Assembly (NCBI RefSeq): GCF_010667615.1 | Contig: NZ_VYSG01000003.1 | Span: forward strand, 124,001-188,000 | Direction of reading: 5' to 3' | DNA length: 64,000 nt | From: Bifidobacterium choloepi | Lineage (GTDB): Bacteria; Actinomycetota; Actinomycetes; Actinomycetales; Bifidobacteriaceae | In this document: piece after piece, positions 1-8,926 of the stretch | Layout: every line of letters begins with the position of its first letter | How positions within the stretch are numbered: the first letter of the stretch is position 1 | Made by a program: the position numbers and the translations under genes | Notes under the pieces: model-generated | What the model was told of the DNA's origin: nothing | Databases searched by the model: none | What the model saw: the letters and a program-made list of their open reading frames with translations, nothing else

Positions 1-2
1 AT

Positions 3-452
3 CTCTATGCGTTTCACTATGCCGAGAGAGTCACCTATTTTCCGGAAGCACTGTATCACTTTCGCCGGTTCCAACCTGGCAAAAGGGGCGAATACTCGGA
101 AAACTTCGCCGGGCATCTTGAAAAGGTCCTCGTGGCGTCGACCCATTTCTTGGCGGAGACCATCTCGACAAGAACACCAGACGAGCAGGCCACCTTACAA
201 CATGCGCTCAAGATTAAAACGGTCCAGGGCATTCGCTTGTGTCTGGAACTCGACATGTTTCATCCGGACAATCCGGACTCGTTCGTAGCCCAGAAGAAAA
301 AACTGAGGAGCCTTGTCGCAAGAGAACCGTATAGCACGTCTCTTCGTTCCCTGAAGATCACTGCAAGCCCAGCTTCTACGCTGGCATTTGCAGCCATGCT
401 TCGGTTGGGAATGTTCAGAGTATTGAAATTCCTCGTCAGATCTAGGTCGTAG
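3..452 (+). CDS. Glycosyltransferase family 2, C-terminal fragment cut by window edge
   Basis: An open frame runs from the left edge to a TAG at 450-452, with no start inside the window. The first residues read LYAFHYAERVTYFPEALYHF, followed by RRFQPGK. The aromatic LYHFRR stretch resembles the LYxYR segment that follows the catalytic domain in GT2 capsule transferases, and the neighbour at 483-1553 carries a similar LYHYR. The rest is a helical tail without membrane segments. It converges with the gene at 483 across about 30 bases. The role is inferred: transfer of a sugar during exopolysaccharide repeat-unit assembly at the inner face of the membrane. The catalytic half lies outside the window. 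Confidence 0.6.
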   Translation, partial: LYAFHYAERVTYFPEALYHFRRFQPGKRGEYSENFAGHLEKVLVASTHFLAETISTRTPDEQATLQHALKIKTVQGIRLCLELDMFHPDNPDSFVAQKKKLRSLVAREPYSTSLRSLKITASPASTLAFAAMLRLGMFRVLKFLVRSRS

Positions 453-482
453 CATGCAGGGCACTGGGGGAATCGCCTTGCC

Positions 483-1553
483 TCATATTCCTGCTCCGCG
501 CCGAGTCCTTCCCGGTCTGCACCACCGGTAAAACCGGAGCATGGCAGTATAGGCGGGTGTGCACCAGCCGAGCGCTAGAAACTGGATGCATCGTTCCTTC
601 GGCATGGGTGCTCCTGCCTGGGCAAGCGCCAACCGTACCTTCTTGAAATTGGCCCGAATAAACGGGCGGAGTTCCGTCTCCAGCTTGCGAAGCAGCCGGT
701 CTTCTTTCTCGGTTGCCGTAGCTCCGCGCTTCCACTGATTCAGCGCTCCGCCGACCGCCTTCATGTACCCGTATTGCGCATACGGTACGGATGACGGATA
801 CTTGATGTTCACTAAGTCCAGCATCTTTTGGGCGGCCAAGGCTCCCGATAATGACACATGCGGGCTCTCGGATAGGCTATCGCTACGGATCCGGTAATGA
901 TATAGCCGCTGCGTATCATAAACGATCGTCGTGGCGGCGTCGATTGCCCAGTAGGATGCTTCCACATCCTCGCCGCCACGCCATTCTTCGTTGAAATGGA
1001 AAAGCGGTTCGATAGGCCCGGTATCGCCTGTGAAGAACAGGTCGCGTCGAACCAGTTTGTTCCACATGGCCACGCCTAGTCGTCCGACATTGATCTCGCG
1101 GAACGCGGCCGCCGAATCCATGACGCTGTATTCGCCCAACGGAAACTGCGAATATCGGTTTCCGTCGTCAAATTCATCCCAACTCGCGATGACAGATAAT
1201 TGTGCATCTTCCCGCAGGGCATTAGCCACCATGGTTTCGATCATCGTCGATTCCAGCCAGTCATCGGGATCGACGAAGATGAGATATTCTCCTCTCGCAC
1301 ATTGCGCTGCGACATTTCTGGCGCTGGCGGACCCGCCGTTGGGTTTGTCGACAACGATAATCCGATTATCGTGCTGCGCCCATTGACGGCAAATGTCTCC
1401 GCTGGCGTCAGGTGAACCGTCATTGACCAACAGGATCTCGAGGTTGCGGTACGTCTGTTCCGTCACTGTCTTGAGGAAATAGTCGAGAAATCGCTCGACG
1501 TTGTACACCGGCGCGATCACCGTCACCAATGGTCCATCAGTACGCTTGGTCAA
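483..1553 (-). CDS. Glycosyltransferase family 2 (exopolysaccharide)
   Basis: A 356-residue GT-A fold transferase. It shows the N-terminal VTVIAPVYNVE strand, VNDGSPD (nucleotide binding) and the metal-binding FVDPDDW motif near residue 95. The C-terminal half has no clear membrane helix. I chose the TTG at 1553 because GGAGGAGGAG lies directly upstream at normal spacing and the protein then begins just before the first strand. This gives a 17-bp overlap with the flippase gene upstream. An in-frame ATG at 1604 would add 17 residues and also has an AAGGAGG, but at about 12 nt. The overlap with wzx implies co-transcription and translational coupling. Sugar donor and acceptor cannot be read from the sequence. 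Confidence 0.85.
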   Translation of the reverse strand: MTKRTDGPLVTVIAPVYNVERFLDYFLKTVTEQTYRNLEILLVNDGSPDASGDICRQWAQHDNRIIVVDKPNGGSASARNVAAQCARGEYLIFVDPDDWLESTMIETMVANALREDAQLSVIASWDEFDDGNRYSQFPLGEYSVMDSAAAFREINVGRLGVAMWNKLVRRDLFFTGDTGPIEPLFHFNEEWRGGEDVEASYWAIDAATTIVYDTQRLYHYRIRSDSLSESPHVSLSGALAAQKMLDLVNIKYPSSVPYAQYGYMKAVGGALNQWKRGATATEKEDRLLRKLETELRPFIRANFKKVRLALAQAGAPMPKERCIQFLALGWCTPAYTAMLRFYRWCRPGRTRRGAGI

Positions 1554-3123
1554 CTTTCTCCTCCTCCAGTGCGAGCTCTCGCGAAGTCGTGTCTGCGAAA
1601 TCATGCGGGCGCGATTCCTCCTTCCGGAAGATGAATCGTGCCGCGGTCACCTGCCTGCGCAAACGTGTGGATACGGTACGAAGCAGTCCCATGACGAAAC
1701 GCTCGCGCATAATGACCAGTGACATGCCATAAACAGCAGCAATGACGGCGCCGTCAATGACGATCTCCAGAAGATAGTGACAGCCTCCGAGGTATCCATC
1801 GATGAAAAGACCGCAGCACATGGCCAATCCGGCACTGATCACGCTCTTCCACGGATCAAGCCACGCAAGGATGACACGCAGTTCTTTTCGTAGAACGACC
1901 AGACGCATTGACAATGAAACGGTTTCATACAGCAACACTGACACGGCGGCTCCGAGAATACCGAACGTTGGAATGAGTATGAGGGCGAACACGATCTGCA
2001 CCACGAGGCCGACAACGTTGAGCGTGGCGGCTGTCTTGTCCCGATTGGTCGACACAAGATAGTTGGTCAGCGTCGCGGCCGAGGCTGACAACAAGGGAAC
2101 CCACGCGGTGACGATGAGTGCTGGGCGACCAGCGAGGTAGTCGGCACCCCCGAGAAACAGGATGATGGGATTTGCGCACACTGTCAACATGACTCCTGCC
2201 GCAAGTGCCATCATGATGAGTAAATTGAAATTCTTGGCGAGGAGGTCCAGTGTTTTCCTCCGTTCTCCGTGACCCTCATGGTAGGAGAATCGGGGGAGCA
2301 TGACACCGCCTACGGAATCGACGGCGGCAAATGAGAAGCTACGTACCTTGAGAACTATGGAATAACAGCCGACAAGGGCATCCGGCAGGAAGAAGCCGCA
2401 AACAAGCATGTCCGCGTTACTTCGCATGCCACTGGCCATGCGGTTGATTGAATACCATACCATGGGCCTGAGGTGCCGTACGCAGTTGAAACCGGAGAGG
2501 TTCTGGAAGCTGACATACTTGTGGAGGCGTGCAATATTGAAGATGTTGGTGCCGACTGTGCCGGTGCACAGCACGATGGCATACTGCACCGCGTCATTAG
2601 CGTGCCGGACCAGAGCGAACATCAATATCAGCGACACCAGCTTGCACAGGATACTACGGGCGGTGATGTACCCGTATTGCTCAATGGATTGGTAGAACCA
2701 TTCGTATCCGCATGACGTCAGCATGATATTCACGCCGAAGATAAGAGAGATCCATATGTTCTCCCGAGCTTGTGGGACCAAAGCGACTGCGGCAACGTAC
2801 AATGCGAGCGCCATTGTCATTGCGCATATCTGTAATAGGGCGAGCTCGACCATGGTCCGGTTTAGCAATCGCGAATTGTCCCGAATCTTGGCGCATTCCC
2901 GTTGGCCATACAGCGAAAAGCCCAGACCGGCAATTACGGAAAAATACGAGGCGAAGGACACGGCCCATGCCACCATGCCCAGCCCTTCCGGAGAAAGGAT
3001 GCGTGCTACATACGGCGTGGTGATGAGCGGGAAAACGAACGATGACGTCGTCAGGATGAGGTTCATGGCGACGTTGTATCTGACCGACCGAATTTTTGGC
3101 TTGCACTGGGTTGACTGCACCAT
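1537..3123 (-). CDS. wzx: Polysaccharide flippase, Wzx family
   Basis: A 528-residue, strongly hydrophobic protein with about 12-14 likely membrane helices. It belongs to the oligosaccharide flippase (Polysacc_synt, MATE-like) type. The N-terminus VRYNVAMNLILTTSSFVFPL, followed by ITTPYVARILSPEGLG, is the typical opening of this family. It should flip undecaprenyl-diphosphate-linked repeat units across the membrane for polymerisation by the Wzy-like protein at 8927. The ATG at 3123 is preceded by GGTGAGGAGT. It is the first gene of a leftward pair with the GT2 gene and diverges from the GT4 gene at 3313. The assignment to the family is firm; the substrate is unknown. The gene is visibly less GC-rich than the housekeeping genes further right. 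Confidence 0.9.
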   Translation of the reverse strand: MVQSTQCKPKIRSVRYNVAMNLILTTSSFVFPLITTPYVARILSPEGLGMVAWAVSFASYFSVIAGLGFSLYGQRECAKIRDNSRLLNRTMVELALLQICAMTMALALYVAAVALVPQARENIWISLIFGVNIMLTSCGYEWFYQSIEQYGYITARSILCKLVSLILMFALVRHANDAVQYAIVLCTGTVGTNIFNIARLHKYVSFQNLSGFNCVRHLRPMVWYSINRMASGMRSNADMLVCGFFLPDALVGCYSIVLKVRSFSFAAVDSVGGVMLPRFSYHEGHGERRKTLDLLAKNFNLLIMMALAAGVMLTVCANPIILFLGGADYLAGRPALIVTAWVPLLSASAATLTNYLVSTNRDKTAATLNVVGLVVQIVFALILIPTFGILGAAVSVLLYETVSLSMRLVVLRKELRVILAWLDPWKSVISAGLAMCCGLFIDGYLGGCHYLLEIVIDGAVIAAVYGMSLVIMRERFVMGLLRTVSTRLRRQVTAARFIFRKEESRPHDFADTTSRELALEEEKVDQAY

Positions 3124-3312
3124 TACTCCTCACCCTCATCGGCACCATCGTACCGGTGCAAGTTGCTGTAATGGGGATTCGCCCACGATATTTGCGGACT
3201 CTGCAAATGCTTGTTGTAATGCTTTTTCTGTTCGCTTTCAGCCCTTTACGATGGAAAACCGAACCAGAAGATCTCGGCGACGATTTCACCAAAGAAGGCG
3301 GATATCATTATC

Positions 3313-4443
3313 ATGCACAGTCAGCCCATTCATGTCATGCATGTCATGGGAGGCATGACCGGCGGAGGAATCGAATCCGTCGTCCTCAACTATTGCCGCC
3401 ACATGGATCCTCGAAGGGTGGTGTTCGACTTCCTTGTCCACGACCATTCTCCGGTTTTGCCGGTCCGGGACATGACAATTCATGGCGGCCGAATCTTTAC
3501 CGTTCCGTCTTATGACAGGTACCCTGTCCAGTATTTACGCGAATGCGAGCGCATCTTCCGTCGGGAGCATCCCGATATCGTTCATGCCCATATGAATGCG
3601 TGGAATGTGTTGTCATTAGGAATGGCACATGTAGCTGGAGTGCCTATCCGTGTTGCCCATAGTCATACTACAAGCAACGCTACGGGATCCGCGAGGAGCA
3701 TGATCAAGTCTTTAATAACGAAACCTTGGTCTCGTTCCCATGCCACTCATTATGCGGCTTGCACTGCGCAGGCAGCTTCGTGGCTTTTCGGTGCACATCA
3801 TCTGTCGCAGGTGTTTCTCATGCGCAATGCAGTCGAACCTGGTCGTTTTGCCTTCGATGCACATGCGCGGAAAACGGTACGTCGTGAACTTGGCCTTACG
3901 GATGGCCAATTGCATATTGGCCATGTAGGTCGTTTTTCCTATCCGAAGAATCATCCCTTTATCCTGGATGTGTTTGCCGATCTGCTCCGCTGCAGACCAG
4001 ATGCGCATCTGACTCTTGTCGGTGAGCAGAATGACGTGGACGTCCCTGCCCTCATTCGGGAACGGAATCTTGAACGCCATGTCACTGTTGTGGGATTCCG
4101 CAATGATGTTTCCGCCTACTATAGTGCGTTTGATGCGTTGCTCTTTCCCTCGCATTACGAGGGTTTCGGCATGGTTGGCGTGGAGGCGCAGGCCAATGGG
4201 CTGCCCGTCCTCATGAGTTCCAATATTTCCATGGATGCCGATTTAGTCCCTGGCCTTGTCAAGCACCTACCCTTGGAGGCCGACGTCACTCTGTGGAGTC
4301 AGACGCTCGAAAAACTCGCTTATGATCACGTCGGCAACCGTGATGATGCGGCATATGCTGCGACTGTTGCTGAGCGGGGATATGGCATCCAGGCCAATGC
4401 CGAATCGCTGATGCAGTGGTATGAATCATTGCTTGTCACCTAG
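3313..4443 (+). CDS. Glycosyltransferase family 4 (EpsF-like)
   Basis: A 376-residue GT-B transferase. The N-terminal domain opens with IHVMHVMGGMTGGGIESV. The C-terminal domain carries GHVGRFSYPKNHPF and the E-x7-E signature in HYEGFGMVGVEAQANGLPV. It is paralogous to the gene at 10431: both share a GG(I/V)ES opening, RVVFDFLV and an almost identical EGFG block. It is followed after 12 bp by another GT4 gene, so the two are probably one operon. The start at ATG 3313 has only a weak purine-rich stretch upstream. The role is inferred from context as exopolysaccharide repeat-unit assembly. The lower GC than the 10431 paralogue suggests a different origin or less amelioration. Confidence 0.85.
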   Translation: MHSQPIHVMHVMGGMTGGGIESVVLNYCRHMDPRRVVFDFLVHDHSPVLPVRDMTIHGGRIFTVPSYDRYPVQYLRECERIFRREHPDIVHAHMNAWNVLSLGMAHVAGVPIRVAHSHTTSNATGSARSMIKSLITKPWSRSHATHYAACTAQAASWLFGAHHLSQVFLMRNAVEPGRFAFDAHARKTVRRELGLTDGQLHIGHVGRFSYPKNHPFILDVFADLLRCRPDAHLTLVGEQNDVDVPALIRERNLERHVTVVGFRNDVSAYYSAFDALLFPSHYEGFGMVGVEAQANGLPVLMSSNISMDADLVPGLVKHLPLEADVTLWSQTLEKLAYDHVGNRDDAAYAATVAERGYGIQANAESLMQWYESLLVT

Positions 4444-4455
4444 GAGAAGACCTTA

Positions 4456-5748
4456 ATGAAAACTCGGGATCATCAGATGGGAACGTTACCGCAGGTAGCC
4501 CTTATTACTGGTGGCACATTGCCGGTGCCGAATGTGCAGGGTGGCGCCATCGAGTCGTTGGACATGCTGCTCATTGAAGAAAATGAAAAGCAAGCTGTAT
4601 GCCACTTCACTGTTTTCTCCGTTTGGAATCCCGCCATTGAGCAATTCCTTCGGGACCGAGGTCCATATCGCCACACTTCATTCGTTTTCATCAAGACTCC
4701 CAGACTCTTTCATGTGGGAGACCACGTCATGTACAGGCTGGCAAAGGCCGCTCATCGTGCCAACTTGATGGGGTACAAGTACATTCTGCAACGACTCTGG
4801 TTTCTGCGTCAGGTCAGTCTTCATTTGGCCAGGGCGAATGCTGAATTCCACAAGGTGATCATTGAAAACAGCGCTGCCTCGTTTCGCATCTTCAAGAGAC
4901 ATGGCAACGGAGCTCAATATCTCGGCAATACGTATTTCCATTTGCACAACGAAGTCTTCCACGCGTTTGGTTGTCTCCGGGAACTACAGGAGATTCGCAA
5001 GGTCCTTGGCGTCTCGAAGTACATTACGGACAATTTCCATAATTATTTGCTGTCCCAAGGAGGGCGAGGGCTGCTTGAGAAGCAACGAGGAGTCTGCCAT
5101 AACGGAATTGACACTGCAGGGTTCGGCACTGCCAAGGCAATCCGGGAAGCCAGGAATCTTCGTGCCAGGCATGGCATCGCGGAAGATGAGCTCGTGTTCT
5201 TTTTTGCTGGCCGCCTTACGGAAGACAAGGGTGCCAAGGAACTGGTGGAAGCCTTTATTGAGGTGGCCCGTAGTGTTCCCGAGGCCCGTCTGGTCGTTGC
5301 CGGAGCGTTCTTTTTCGATACTTCCATGAGCAGTGCCTATCAGGAAGAACTCCGCAAGCTGGCTTCTAATCCGCAGGTTAGGAATCGTATCACTTTTACC
5401 GGGTACATTGACCATGACGACATTCCTGCCGCCTACGCCATGGCCGATATCTGTGTCATGCCGTCGACTTGGCAGGAGCCTGCCGGCTTGACGATAATCG
5501 AATCATTGGCGGCCGGCAAGCCGTTGATCACCACGCGTTCCGGTGGCATTCCCGAATATGTTGATGACAGTTCGGCCATTCTGATCGATTGCAATGACGA
5601 CTTGCGGAGTTCGTTGACGGATGCCATGCTGCGGCTGGCCACTGATCCGGATTTCAGGACTCGACTGGGGCGTCGGGGAAAAACCCGGGCATCACGCTAT
5701 TCGGCTGCGGCCTATTACCGTCGGATTATCGATAGCGTGCTGGAGTAG
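4456..5748 (+). CDS. Glycosyltransferase family 4
   Basis: A 430-residue GT-B enzyme. The C-terminal Rossmann domain shows FFFAGRLTEDKGAKELVEAF (donor-binding loop) and the E-x7-E motif in WQEPAGLTIIESLAAGKP, followed by TTRSGGIPEYVDD. The N-terminus (ALITGGTLPVPNVQGGAIES) matches the gene at 7236-8672, so these two are a second pair of paralogues in the cluster. AGGAGA sits 8 nt before the ATG at 4456, and the gene starts 12 bp after the previous transferase. The direction is rightward and it converges with the Wzz/kinase gene, with a hairpin in the 33-bp gap. Sugar specificity is not predictable. Confidence 0.87.
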   Translation: MKTRDHQMGTLPQVALITGGTLPVPNVQGGAIESLDMLLIEENEKQAVCHFTVFSVWNPAIEQFLRDRGPYRHTSFVFIKTPRLFHVGDHVMYRLAKAAHRANLMGYKYILQRLWFLRQVSLHLARANAEFHKVIIENSAASFRIFKRHGNGAQYLGNTYFHLHNEVFHAFGCLRELQEIRKVLGVSKYITDNFHNYLLSQGGRGLLEKQRGVCHNGIDTAGFGTAKAIREARNLRARHGIAEDELVFFFAGRLTEDKGAKELVEAFIEVARSVPEARLVVAGAFFFDTSMSSAYQEELRKLASNPQVRNRITFTGYIDHDDIPAAYAMADICVMPSTWQEPAGLTIIESLAAGKPLITTRSGGIPEYVDDSSAILIDCNDDLRSSLTDAMLRLATDPDFRTRLGRRGKTRASRYSAAAYYRRIIDSVLE

Positions 5749-5751
5749 AAA

Positions 5752-5776
5752 GTCCACGGTGACAAGCACCGTGGAC
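5752..5776. terminator. Hairpin between converging genes
   Basis: A perfect 10-bp stem, GTCCACGGTG and CACCGTGGAC with a 5-nt loop, lies between the converging stops at 5748 and 5782. No strong T-run follows on either side, so it is a possible bidirectional terminator rather than a classical one. Confidence 0.5.
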
Positions 5777-5781
5777 CCCTG

Positions 5782-7239
5782 TCAATCCACCCGATCTGTC
5801 TGCGGTGTTGTGCGGTAGTAGTAAGCATGATTGCCGTAATGTGTGTCGCGACTTCGCTTGTCGGAATTGATAATGGTGCCCAGCATGCGAATGCCTAGCG
5901 TCTCCATTTCGGCGACAATTGTCTTCAGGTCCCGCTTCAGCGTGACATTTCTTCGACTGACCAACACCAGCCCATCGCCACGTCGCGCGAGCAATGCCGC
6001 CTCGTTGACAATGACCAGCGGCGCCGTGTCCATCACTACGAAATCGTAATGCTGCACCGCCTGTGTCATGATTTCATCCATGGCGTCGCTTTTCATGAGT
6101 GAGGCGACATTCGGAGGTGTCGGTCCTGCCGTCAACACATGGAGATTGTTCCGCCAGTAGGGCATGATTACATCGCTTAAGGCCGCCCGGCCCGACAGGA
6201 CATGGCTCAGACCGGTCCCGAATGCTGCGGCATCCATGCCGAGGGCTGTCGCGACGGAAGGATGGCGCAGATCGGCATCGATGAGCAAGACGTGTGCCCC
6301 GTGCTCTGCCAGCGCAGTGGCAATATTGATGGCAGTCGTCGTCTTGCCTTCGCCGGTATTAGTGGACGAGACTACGATCAGGCGTGAATTCGTTCCACTC
6401 ACTGGAATACTGAATTCCAGATTGGAACATATACGCCGGATATCTTCGGCAATGGCCGAGGAAGGCTCGGAAACAACAACCGGCCTACGGTGTTCCAGTA
6501 ATTCGTCTTGTGGAATACGGCCTAAAATCGGCGCCTGAGTCAGTTCCTGCAGTTCCTGTTCGTCCTGCACCGATCTGCTGAACAGGTCCTTCAACAGCGC
6601 TGCGACCACGCCGGCAATCAGGCCAAGGACCACGGCAAACAGCATGATCATCTTCGATTTCGGCGAGCTCGGTGATGTCGGCAGGTCAGCGGACTGAACC
6701 ACGGCAATGTCGACAGGTGATCGTCGATTATCCCCGTACAGATCCATTTCCACCGTGTTCTGCAAGCTTGTCGCTACGGCATTGGCTACATCGTATGTCC
6801 ACTGAGGATCTTCCGCTTCCGCCGTAATCGTGATGAACGTCGTGTTGGAAGGATTTTCGACGGTCAGGTGCTTGGCAAGCTGCGCTGCCGTCATGTCCAG
6901 ATCGAGCTCCTCGATTACCGGTTCCAGCACTACCTTCGTTGTGGCTAGGCGGGGATATGACTTCACCTGCGAACTGATGTAGGAGCTGCCAGTCGATAAT
7001 GTGCCAATTGAGGTCGACTGTTCTTCGTTGTCCTCGGTGTCCATCTCACTGAACGAGGCAAACAACTCTGCCGTGGCCTGATACTGCTTCGGTGACACGG
7101 CAAGGAACGCAACAGCTGCCAGCACTACCACGACCAGCGTCACCATGAGCGTCGTCACATGCTTGCGAATCATCGTCAAGATGTCAGCGAGCGTCAATGC
7201 CTGGTCTGTCACGCCATAGACGCCATTTGTGCCTGTCAT
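5782..7239 (-). CDS. Wzz-type chain-length regulator fused to BY-kinase (CpsCD-like)
   Basis: A 485-residue fusion. The N-terminal Wzz domain is bounded by two membrane helices (near residues 35-55 and 190-215). The cytosolic bacterial tyrosine kinase domain shows Walker A (SSTNTGEGKTTTAINIA), Walker A' (VLLIDADLRHP) and Walker B (FVVMDTAPLVIV). The tail HYGNHAYYYRT holds the tyrosine cluster expected to be autophosphorylated. It should control polymer length and export together with the Wzx and Wzy proteins. The phosphatase at 11811 is the likely counter-enzyme. The gene is downstream of, and overlaps by 4 bp (ATGA), the GT gene at 7236-8672, so the two are translationally coupled. Family assignment is firm. 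Confidence 0.92.
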   Translation of the reverse strand: MTGTNGVYGVTDQALTLADILTMIRKHVTTLMVTLVVVVLAAVAFLAVSPKQYQATAELFASFSEMDTEDNEEQSTSIGTLSTGSSYISSQVKSYPRLATTKVVLEPVIEELDLDMTAAQLAKHLTVENPSNTTFITITAEAEDPQWTYDVANAVATSLQNTVEMDLYGDNRRSPVDIAVVQSADLPTSPSSPKSKMIMLFAVVLGLIAGVVAALLKDLFSRSVQDEQELQELTQAPILGRIPQDELLEHRRPVVVSEPSSAIAEDIRRICSNLEFSIPVSGTNSRLIVVSSTNTGEGKTTTAINIATALAEHGAHVLLIDADLRHPSVATALGMDAAAFGTGLSHVLSGRAALSDVIMPYWRNNLHVLTAGPTPPNVASLMKSDAMDEIMTQAVQHYDFVVMDTAPLVIVNEAALLARRGDGLVLVSRRNVTLKRDLKTIVAEMETLGIRMLGTIINSDKRSRDTHYGNHAYYYRTTPQTDRVD

Positions 7240-8672
7240 CGCATCCTCTCCTCATGCTCGTCGTTTTTCTCGTGGCCGTTTAGCTCCTCGTCGACCACGG
7301 AGATGCCTGGACAGCCGACCAAGTCGCCGAACTGGACTGCGTAGTATTCGCGGTTGAATGTGGTTCCGCGCAACAACGCCGCTTGGCCCATTGCCATCCT
7401 GCGTGATTCGTTACGAGCCAGTTCGATCATCGACTGCGCCAGCCTGTCCGTCAGATCCTTGTCCCGCTGCAGCAAGATGGCGCACTCCTCGTCGACATAT
7501 TCGGGAATGCCGCCGGAATTCGTCGTAATGATCGGTTTCCCGGAAGCCAATGATTCAATGACGGTCAGCGGAGCCGGATCCTCCATGATGGATGGCAATA
7601 CGCTAATATCCGCGGCGTGATATAGATAATGGATGTCTTCATAGTCCACGAATCCGGCAAAACGGACACGATCTTCCAGGCCGTGATCCGCAATGGCTTC
7701 GTGCAGGCGTTTCCGAACCGGATCCCTGGTGTTATCACCCATGGAAAACGGTTCGCCGGCAATGAGCAGCACTGCTTCCGGAACATGGGGAGCCATGGAT
7801 GCAAAAGCGTCGACCAGATGAACCGCTCCCTTTTCCGGAATCAGTCGACCGGTAAATAGAAGCACCACATTGCTTTCATCCAGCCCGAATCGTGCTCGCG
7901 CCAACCGGCGTTCGTCTGTAGTGGCCGGTCGAAAACGTGCACCATCCACGCCGTTTCGCCAGACGGCCCGCTTGCTCGTGGGGAGGCCTTCGCCATCCGC
8001 GTCCTGTAGGTAGCGGTCCATCGTGTCCACAACAAACTGGCTCACGCCAAGCACCTTGGCCGAGTGGTGTACTTCGTCATTGCAGCCGAAACAGCTATGG
8101 GTTTCCGAGTGCAAATGCAGGAACACGCGGCCGTCAAACTGGCGGCGGTTGCCGTGTATCTTCAATGCCCAGAACAACGAGCAGTGGTCTTCGAGGACAA
8201 TACGGTCGAATCGGGGCAATGCCACCGACGATCGCAACCGGCCGCGGCCCTCGCTGGCGGCAAGCAATCGGCCGACCTGGTCAACGAACCACAGACGCTG
8301 CATCAGGAATCGAAACGTGACCGTGCGACGGCGGCGAATAGCGGCGGTGGCTACGCGAAAGATCACGCGATCGGCCATCGTTACCGGTGACGGCGGCTTG
8401 AGCAGCACGACAGAAGTGTGACGGTACTGACGATCGCGGACGAATCGTTCGACTTCTGCTGTCCAGATCGAGAAGATCGTGAGATCGAGCGCTCCGGTGT
8501 GGTCGTTGTCGTCGATGAGCATCGTGACGAGCGACTCGACGGCACCGCCACTGACAGCAGGAATCGGCAGATAGCCGGAATTGATGATGGCTACCTGCGG
8601 TCGACGAGTGCCGGCATGGTCGGAGTTCGACGACGTCGTCTGCCGCTCCATGGCCGGAATACTGATGATCAT
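7236..8672 (-). CDS. Glycosyltransferase family 4
   Basis: A 478-residue GT-B enzyme, longer than its paralogue at 4456 mainly through loops in the N-terminal half. It shows VVLLFTGRLIPEKGAVHLVDAF and then MEDPAPLTVIESLASGKP followed by TTNSGGIPEYVDE. Aligned to the paralogue (QEPAGLTIIE), the first Glu of the E-x7-E motif falls on Asp here, a conservative but notable change. GAAGGAGG lies upstream of the ATG at 8672. It is first in a two-gene leftward operon with the Wzz/kinase gene. A region coding ERFVRDR (paralogue: EQFLRD) contains the genome word GAACGATTC on the coding strand. Acceptor and donor are unknown. Confidence 0.87.
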   Translation of the reverse strand: MIISIPAMERQTTSSNSDHAGTRRPQVAIINSGYLPIPAVSGGAVESLVTMLIDDNDHTGALDLTIFSIWTAEVERFVRDRQYRHTSVVLLKPPSPVTMADRVIFRVATAAIRRRRTVTFRFLMQRLWFVDQVGRLLAASEGRGRLRSSVALPRFDRIVLEDHCSLFWALKIHGNRRQFDGRVFLHLHSETHSCFGCNDEVHHSAKVLGVSQFVVDTMDRYLQDADGEGLPTSKRAVWRNGVDGARFRPATTDERRLARARFGLDESNVVLLFTGRLIPEKGAVHLVDAFASMAPHVPEAVLLIAGEPFSMGDNTRDPVRKRLHEAIADHGLEDRVRFAGFVDYEDIHYLYHAADISVLPSIMEDPAPLTVIESLASGKPIITTNSGGIPEYVDEECAILLQRDKDLTDRLAQSMIELARNESRRMAMGQAALLRGTTFNREYYAVQFGDLVGCPGISVVDEELNGHEKNDEHEERMR

Positions 8673-8726
8673 GTCGCCTCCTTCGGTGCACGGTCATGCT
8701 CGGTTACTTGCCGGTCTTCTCCCGGT

Positions 8727-8742
8727 TGTTTCACGTGACGAA
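8727..8742. promoter_or_regulatory. parS-like partial site in divergent intergenic region
   Basis: TGTTTCACGTGA matches the first 12 bases of the 16-bp ParB site consensus (TGTTTCACGTGAAACA). The last four bases (CGAA) agree at only one position. It lies between divergent genes, so it may equally be an operator or chance. Known parS sites usually cluster near the origin, and nothing else here indicates an origin. Confidence 0.2.
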
Positions 8743-8926
8743 AGAGTACTGGCCCCTGTCATGAAACCGGTCTCTCATCGTACGGGAAACAGGGTGCGCA
8801 GGCCATGCGTGATGGCGGAATTTTGGAAAAGTTGCACAAGTGCGCGGCTTGCGCATGCGGGGGAACGGCGGCTATCCGTAGGATGAACTGACGGGCTGGT
8901 CGAAGAACGGGAAGGAAGGAGTTGCC

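Noticed and set aside
8727..8742. ParB binding site (parS)
   Set aside because: Only 13 of 16 bases match and there is no parAB, origin or cluster of sites; kept only as a low-confidence feature.
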